9,940 nt of DNA from Bacteriovoracaceae bacterium UBA2394 (GTDB lineage: Bacteria > Bdellovibrionota > UBA2394). Shown here piece by piece: positions 6,086 to 9,940 of this stretch. The stretch is from assembly GCA_002343335.1 (NCBI GenBank), contig DDSI01000092.1:1-9940 (forward strand), read 5' to 3'. Under the pieces are notes generated by a model. It did not search any database. It saw only the letters and a list, made by a program, of their open reading frames with translations, and was not told where the DNA came from. Numbering within the stretch: the stretch's first letter is position 1; the number at the start of each line of letters is the position of its first letter. The position numbers were made by a program, and so were the translations under genes.

Positions 6086-6661
6086 ATGGCGATTCAGCTT
6101 CAAAACTTGAGTTTAGGCATCGGGCGATTTCAAAGAGGTCCTATTTCTTTTGAGTTTCCGGATCGAGGTCTCTTTCTTTTGGTAGGACCGAATGGCTCGG
6201 GCAAAACCACACTCCTTCGAACTCTTGTCCATAGACTTCCACCCCTTTCGGGCGCTGTTCACGGCTTGAAATTTCCCGTCGGCGTTTCAGGAGCGGAATC
6301 GCTCCTCATGCGCGAATGGACGGTTGGAAGAAATTGGGAATTTTTGAGCGCCTTGAGACGTAACGAAACAACCTCCTTCGCTTTTCCGGAAGAGATGAGA
6401 GCGCATCGAGACATCCCCAGTCATCATTTGAGCCAAGGGACCCGACGAAAAGTTGAGCTTTCCATGTTAATGGCTCTCGGGTTTCCTACGCTTTTGCTGG
6501 ATGAGCCTCTGGCACCGCTAGATCAAGCCTCGCGCGTCCAGTATGCAGCCGCCCTCCAAAAATACGCGGAGGAACATTTGGTCATCCTTTCCACGCATGA
6601 ATCGGACACGAATCTTTGGCCTTCGTCGGTGAAAAAATTTTCGATGGAGACGCTTTCATGA
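6086..6661 (+). CDS. ccmA: Haem-exporter/CcmE-release ABC ATPase CcmA
   Basis: CcmA is the cytosolic ATPase of the CcmABCD complex; its ATP hydrolysis is needed to release holo-CcmE from CcmC/CcmD. The 191-residue product is close to the usual length of about 200 and has Walker A GPNGSGKT (34-41), the ABC signature LSQGT (115-119), Walker B LLLDE (136-140), a D-loop APLD, and the switch His171 (STHE). The region equivalent to the Q-loop (about 65-72, PVGVSGAE) has no glutamine; E. coli CcmA has GHQPG there. This may affect coupling to the membrane subunit. The stop codon overlaps the start of ccmB as ATGA, and ccmB, ccmC and ccmD follow, which fixes the identity as CcmA rather than another small ABC ATPase. 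Confidence 0.95.
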   Translation: MAIQLQNLSLGIGRFQRGPISFEFPDRGLFLLVGPNGSGKTTLLRTLVHRLPPLSGAVHGLKFPVGVSGAESLLMREWTVGRNWEFLSALRRNETTSFAFPEEMRAHRDIPSHHLSQGTRRKVELSMLMALGFPTLLLDEPLAPLDQASRVQYAAALQKYAEEHLVILSTHESDTNLWPSSVKKFSMETLS

Positions 6662-7296
6662 AATCATTTGGCGCGCTCCTCAAGAAAGACTGGCACAATC
6701 ATCTTCAATCGATAGGTCCAGCGCTGCTGCTTTCTGGTAGCTTACTCCTTCTCATTCAATGGACTCAGTCCCCATCACCCGCGAATCACGTCGCTTGGGA
6801 AAGCGCCTTTTGTCTCAGTTTTTTTGTGGCATCCATGAGCGTCTTTTATCGGAGCTTCGGGCAAGAGCACGCGAGTCAGAATTTTCAAATCTATACGGCA
6901 TTTAATATCGCACGGTGGAAAATTTTATTATCGCAATCAATGCTCCATCTATGGACACTCATCCTACTGGCAGGATCCACCTTTCTGCTCACCTTCATCT
7001 TTTGGCCTCCTTTCGATTACTCTCTTTCTCACATCGCCCTCCTCTCTCTATTCTTCCCCCTCTGTCTGGCCCCGCTCGGCGCTTTGCTCGGCCTCATGCT
7101 CCAGCGAGAACGTGAATTTCTTTTTGCCATCACGTATCTGCCACTCGCCACGCCGATTTTCCTCGGATTACATCAGCTCCTGAGTCAGGGTTTTGCTGGA
7201 ATTTGGCTGCGAGTGCTCTTTAGTTTTGCCTTGGTCAGCGGATTTTTGAGCTTTTTTGTGTTTGAGAATTATTTCGACGAACTTACGAAGGAATAA
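6658..7296 (+). CDS. ccmB: CcmB, membrane subunit of the CcmAB transporter
   Basis: CcmB is the six-helix inner membrane partner of CcmA. The start is set at ATG 6658, which overlaps the ccmA stop as ATGA and has GGAGA at 6646-6650, 7 bases upstream; a longer frame from 6616 would run into ccmA and is not needed. The 212-residue product begins KSFGALLKKDWHNHL, typical of the amphipathic cytosolic N-terminus of the family. Six hydrophobic segments follow (about 20-36, 48-65, 88-116, 122-147, 153-172 and 182-204). The FAITYLPLATPIFLG stretch (about 156-170) fits the conserved proline-containing helix of CcmB. It ends 2 bases before ccmC. Identification rests on helix pattern and gene order more than on strict motifs. 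Confidence 0.9.
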   Translation: MKSFGALLKKDWHNHLQSIGPALLLSGSLLLLIQWTQSPSPANHVAWESAFCLSFFVASMSVFYRSFGQEHASQNFQIYTAFNIARWKILLSQSMLHLWTLILLAGSTFLLTFIFWPPFDYSLSHIALLSLFFPLCLAPLGALLGLMLQREREFLFAITYLPLATPIFLGLHQLLSQGFAGIWLRVLFSFALVSGFLSFFVFENYFDELTKE

Positions 7297-7298
7297 AC

Positions 7299-7997
7299 AT
7301 GAATCGAATGACTAGAATGCAAGCCCTGGAATGGCTCCTCTTCGGAATGGCGTTCGTCTCCATGCTCGGAGGATTTGCCTTTGTGCTTTTTGGTCTCCCT
7401 CCAGAAGCCGGCCAAGGCTATGTACAGAAGATATTTTTCTTTCACGTTCCTTCGGCTTTCATGATGTACGCGGGTCTTCTCCTCGGCGCAGGTGGGTCCG
7501 CTTTCTATCTTTATGAGAAAAAGCCAGTCTACGATTGTGTGGCCGAAGCCGGGATGACCATGGCGACTTTTTTTGCGACCATCGTCATCGTTTCCGGTCC
7601 TCTATGGGCAAAACCCATATGGGGAGTGTATTGGACATGGGATCCGCGACTCACGACCACTTTGGTGCTCTACATTTTGCTTTTGGCCTACCATAGCATT
7701 CGAAGAATTTATCGAGAACCTGCGACACAGTCGAAAGCGCGTGCTTTTTCAGCGATCGTCGCCATCCTCACCCTTATCGATGCGCCGCTTATTCACTTCA
7801 GCGTGAAACTTTGGCGCGGAATACATCCTACAGTACTTCGAAATCCAGACGGTTTGCCTGAATCGTATCGCTCCGCTTTGGAACTCATGATTATTGCGTT
7901 TATGCTAACTGCTTCTGTGATTTTCTTAATGCTCTTTAGAATCTGCAAATTGAAACATCGAATCGATTCGACTCAAATAGGAGATCGCCATGGCTGA
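7299..7997 (+). CDS. ccmC: CcmC, haem-loading WWD-domain protein
   Basis: CcmC binds haem in the outer leaflet of the inner membrane and loads it onto CcmE. The 232-residue product has six hydrophobic helices and the WWD motif at about 103-118 (WAKPIWGVYWTWDPRL), very close to the family consensus WGxPxWGxYWxWDxRLT. The two flanking haem-ligand histidines are present: H49 in FFFHVPSA and H176 in LWRGIHPT, matching H60 and H184 of E. coli CcmC. AAGGA lies a few bases before the ATG. The last 8 bases overlap ccmD, a usual arrangement because CcmC and CcmD act together on CcmE. With Cys instead of His in CcmE, this CcmC must support loading of a CxxxY chaperone. Confidence 0.95.
   Translation: MNRMTRMQALEWLLFGMAFVSMLGGFAFVLFGLPPEAGQGYVQKIFFFHVPSAFMMYAGLLLGAGGSAFYLYEKKPVYDCVAEAGMTMATFFATIVIVSGPLWAKPIWGVYWTWDPRLTTTLVLYILLLAYHSIRRIYREPATQSKARAFSAIVAILTLIDAPLIHFSVKLWRGIHPTVLRNPDGLPESYRSALELMIIAFMLTASVIFLMLFRICKLKHRIDSTQIGDRHG
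7979..7984 (+). promoter_or_regulatory. Ribosome binding site AGGAGA for ccmD
   Basis: AGGAGA ends 5 bases before ATG 7990, inside the end of ccmC. It supports the small ccmD frame as a translated gene. Confidence 0.6.
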
Positions 7998-8112
7998 TAC
8001 CTACCTCTACTTCTCTTTTGGATTTATCGCTTTTCTTGCCGTGTCTTTCGGCGGTTTAGGAATGCTGATGCGCTCTGTCCATCGCATCGAGAAATCATTG
8101 GATCAGAAATAA
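7990..8112 (+). CDS. ccmD: CcmD-like small membrane protein (40 residues)
   Basis: A 40-codon gene overlaps the last 8 bases of ccmC and ends 2 bases before the next gene. The product is MADTYLYFSF GFIAFLAVSF then GGLGMLMRSVHRIEKSLDQK. It has one membrane helix (about 7-27) preceded by a Tyr-rich start and followed by a basic amphipathic tail. CcmD proteins have this form: a tiny single-helix subunit encoded right after ccmC, needed for release of holo-CcmE. E. coli CcmD is 69 residues, so this one is short but has the core. The ribosome binding site is good. Sequence conservation in CcmD is low, so identity is drawn from position, size and topology. Confidence 0.82.
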   Translation: MADTYLYFSFGFIAFLAVSFGGLGMLMRSVHRIEKSLDQK

Positions 8113-8114
8113 GC

Positions 8115-8564
8115 ATGCGCTCATTGCTCTGGCTGGGCTTCTTTCTCCTTTGTCTCTCAGAGGTCCTTTTACTTGTAAATCTATACAAAGGAATCGAACT
8201 CGTGTGGCTGGGCGAAAGAGATCCTTACGGGCATCTTTCCCTTGCGATCTCTTCAGCAATTTTATTCCTCACTGCACTATTTCTCTTGAGCACCAAGTCT
8301 CGGTACTTGATTGAAGAGGAAGCCCTGAAAAGAGCGGGAACTCCCAACGATACGGCGGCAATGCTAACGCGCCGACAGAATGCGCAGATTTTAAGCTTTG
8401 TTTGGATTGGATTGGCAGCCATGGCTGCACTCTCGGGCACGATCAATCAAGTGGGACGACTTTCGTGGGTGCATACTCTCATCGCATTGGGCCTCGTCAT
8501 GGTGGGAGCATTGACGATTGCGAAGTGGGCTCGACTCATTTGCGCGGCGCATAAAACAATTTAA
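8115..8564 (+). CDS. Four-helix membrane protein of unknown function, last gene of the ccm run
   Basis: This 149-residue protein begins 2 bases after ccmD. Four membrane helices are predicted by eye (about 4-24, 43-60, 92-112 and 119-137). A charged, probably cytosolic loop lies between helices 2 and 3 (61-90: KSRYLIEEEALKRAG, then LTRRQNAQ), and both termini are likely cytosolic. The short first periplasmic loop contains WLGERDPYGH (31-40). H40 and H120 (in RLSWVH) lie near the outer ends of helices 2 and 4, positions where haem-binding membrane proteins often carry ligands; this is only a suggestion. No named family was recognised. Tight spacing implies co-expression with ccmABCD, so a role in haem handling or cytochrome assembly is possible. 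Confidence 0.8.
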   Translation: MRSLLWLGFFLLCLSEVLLLVNLYKGIELVWLGERDPYGHLSLAISSAILFLTALFLLSTKSRYLIEEEALKRAGTPNDTAAMLTRRQNAQILSFVWIGLAAMAALSGTINQVGRLSWVHTLIALGLVMVGALTIAKWARLICAAHKTI

Positions 8565-8603
8565 GAGATGACAGGTGTTCCGCATCGCTGAAACCCTAAA
8601 TGC

Positions 8604-9473
8604 ATGAGAATTCCGCGATTCTGGTCTACCGTCTCTGGCACCACCAAAGACCCCCAAGGCAAGTTATTGAGTTTCAAGTGCTCTCGCAGTTCCAACGTGA
8701 GCGAGAGTGAAGCGCGCTCTCTTGCGGAAAATGCACTGCAAAGCTTGTTCGATGCCATTTCGCGTAATCAGCCATTGAATGGCTATGAATATGGAAAATC
8801 TGATATTCGAGAACAGCTGATTGAAGAAATTAGAACCGAGCATTCACAAAAGACCATTGGAGCGATTACCCGAAATTCCTACGGCGCTCTCATTCTCAAC
8901 ACGACCAATGTATTCTTTGCCGATATCGATTGCGATCTCTCCACTCCTTTCTCGCAGTGGTTCAAAATGAAGTTTTTTGGAACCAAACCGCCCGAGCCCT
9001 TTCAAAATATCAAAGAAAGAGAGGCCTATCTGAAGATTGAAAAATTTTTCAATCAACGTGTGAGTTTGTCGGGACGCCTCTATCGCACGCCTCTCGGCCT
9101 CAGACTAATCCTCACCCATGAAGCGATCGATCCTGAATCAGACTTGAGCGCTCGATTATTCGACGAGCTCGAAGCAGATCCCCTCTATGTGCGACTTTGC
9201 AAAAGCCAAAAATGTTATCGAGCAAGATTAACACCAAAGCCCTGGAGAATTGGAATGAACACGCCACCTCCGTATCCATTTTCAAACACAGAAGAGGAAC
9301 AGCGGTTTCAAATTTGGCTTAAACAATATGAAAGTAGGTCGGAAGGGTTTGCGGGCTGCAGGATTTTGAAACACTTTGGTTCTGAGTCGATGCCGGCCGA
9401 CGTCGCAACCATCGTGGAGATTCACGATCGTCTATCGGGGGCTGCTCAAACCTCTACGCGTAAGATTGCTTGA
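8604..9473 (+). CDS. Conserved hypothetical protein with D-x-D-x-D and RARLTPKPWR motifs
   Basis: This 289-residue, probably cytosolic protein starts 39 bases after the ccm run with no evident ribosome binding site. Key segments are FFADIDCD (104-111, an acidic D-x-D-x-D on a hydrophobic strand), LYRTPLGLRLILTH (159-172), DPLYVRLCKSQKCYRARL (192-209) and TPKPWR (210-215). I recall near-identical motifs in uncharacterised proteins of other bacteria, which suggests a real and old family, but I cannot name it. The order of an acidic DxD strand followed by an RT-x-x-GL strand is reminiscent of the archaeo-eukaryotic primase (PrimPol) fold; the sxH motif is not clearly present, so this is speculative. 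There are five Cys residues (C26, C110, C199, C204, C252); C199 and C204 form CKSQKC (C-x4-C). No signal peptide or membrane helix is seen. Confidence 0.82.
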   Translation: MRIPRFWSTVSGTTKDPQGKLLSFKCSRSSNVSESEARSLAENALQSLFDAISRNQPLNGYEYGKSDIREQLIEEIRTEHSQKTIGAITRNSYGALILNTTNVFFADIDCDLSTPFSQWFKMKFFGTKPPEPFQNIKEREAYLKIEKFFNQRVSLSGRLYRTPLGLRLILTHEAIDPESDLSARLFDELEADPLYVRLCKSQKCYRARLTPKPWRIGMNTPPPYPFSNTEEEQRFQIWLKQYESRSEGFAGCRILKHFGSESMPADVATIVEIHDRLSGAAQTSTRKIA

Positions 9474-9493
9474 TCAAAGGAGCCAAGCGCAAC

Positions 9494-9940
9494 ATGTCTC
9501 GTCTATTTGCGGGGATTCCGATTCCTAAGGATATCGCTGCTCAAATTCGGATGTCTCTTGAATTGAAAAAATGGAACTTACCCAAGGCTCGCTGGCTGGA
9601 GGATTCCGACTTGCACATCACCCTTTGCTTTTTGGGAGAAACCTCAGCGGAGGACTGTGACGAACTTCGAGAGCGCTTAAGGAAAGCGTCCTTATCCGAA
9701 AGTTTTCATTACTCGATCGATACCTTTGGAACATTTCCCCACTGGCAATCAGCAAAAATTCTTTGGGCTGGCTCTTCCAAACCTCCGCCGACTAAATTAC
9801 TGAATCTCTCGCAAAACATTCGAAAAATCGTCGGCGACTTAGGCCTTTTCTTCGATGACAAAGCCCTTCTTCCGCACGTCACCCTTGCGCGCTTTCAAAA
9901 ACCCTGGAAACCGGCAAGCTTCGATCGTGAATCCTCCACC
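9494..9940 (+). CDS. thpR: RNA 2',3'-cyclic phosphodiesterase ThpR (2H/LigT family), C-terminus cut by window edge
   Basis: The frame from ATG 9494 (MSRLFAGIPIPKD) stays open for 149 codons to the edge; the family is usually about 180-190 residues, so most of it is present. The two hallmark HxT motifs of the 2H phosphoesterases are visible: HITLCFLGE (H41, T43) and HVTLARF (H128, T130), each on a strand of the bilobal fold. RLFAGIP at the start and RWLEDSDLHITLCFLGE are typical of ThpR. These cytosolic enzymes hydrolyse RNA 2',3'-cyclic phosphate ends to 2'-phosphate and can ligate tRNA halves in vitro. AAAGGAG at 9476-9482 is 11 bases upstream of the ATG. The gap to the previous gene is 20 bases, so the two may be co-transcribed. 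Confidence 0.93.
   Translation, partial: MSRLFAGIPIPKDIAAQIRMSLELKKWNLPKARWLEDSDLHITLCFLGETSAEDCDELRERLRKASLSESFHYSIDTFGTFPHWQSAKILWAGSSKPPPTKLLNLSQNIRKIVGDLGLFFDDKALLPHVTLARFQKPWKPASFDRESST

Noticed and set aside
6616..6657. Upstream in-frame extension of ccmB
   Set aside because: It lies inside ccmA and encodes no typical CcmB sequence; ATG 6658 has an ATGA overlap and a ribosome binding site.
8565..8603. Promoter or terminator between the four-helix protein and the 8604 gene
   Set aside because: The 39 bases show no stem-loop with T run and no convincing -10/-35 pair, so no regulatory call is made.
1..9940. CRISPR arrays, tRNA/rRNA genes, transposons, phage genes
   Set aside because: No regularly spaced repeats, cloverleaf-like sequences, transposase motifs or terminal inverted repeats were seen; gene style looks uniform across the window.

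Overview
The window (about 45-50% GC by eye, densely coding) is mostly a cytochrome c maturation (Ccm, System I) locus from a Gram-negative bacterium. Signal peptides, periplasm-facing membrane proteins and a complete CcmABCDEF set are all visible. The exact taxon cannot be read from the sequence. The CxxxY form of CcmE and the rearranged CcmH motif suggest a deltaproteobacterial, Bdellovibrionota-like or other deep-branching lineage rather than an alpha- or gammaproteobacterium; this is an inference.

Layout: (1) 1-143 minus, the 5' end of a possible exported protein running off the left edge. (2) 182-655 plus, a CcmH-like protein whose normal LRCxxC redox motif is replaced by C-x7-C. (3) 659-1711 minus, a DHH/DHHA1 phosphoesterase (NrnA type) lying antisense inside the ccm locus; it converges on ccmH with a 3-base gap and diverges from ccmE with a gap of 11-29 bases. 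(4) 1723-8564 plus, a tight co-directional run: ccmE, ccmF, a short CcmI-N-like membrane protein, a small exported four-cysteine protein, an exported or membrane protein with a cytosolic CcmI-like tail, ccmA, ccmB, ccmC, a 40-codon ccmD, and a four-helix membrane protein. Most junctions overlap or have gaps of 0-11 bases, so this is almost certainly one transcription unit. (5) 8604-9473 plus, a conserved protein of unknown function with an acidic D-x-D-x-D stretch. (6) 9494 to the right edge, the start of a 2H RNA 2',3'-cyclic phosphodiesterase (ThpR/LigT).

How the parts work together: CcmABCD load heme onto the chaperone CcmE in the periplasm, and CcmF with CcmH/CcmI transfers it to apocytochrome. 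Here CcmE carries Cys in place of the usual heme-binding His, and CcmH has lost the canonical CxxC. No CcmG thioredoxin or TPR-bearing CcmI is present in the window. In their place are three or four unnamed operon members. Two of these share an ungapped CcmI-N-like motif on the cytosolic side of the membrane. The most interesting reading is a variant System I, related to but not identical with the described System I* (CxxxY CcmE without CcmH/CcmG), with its own accessory subunits. No CRISPR array, tRNA, rRNA, insertion sequence or intrinsic terminator was recognised.
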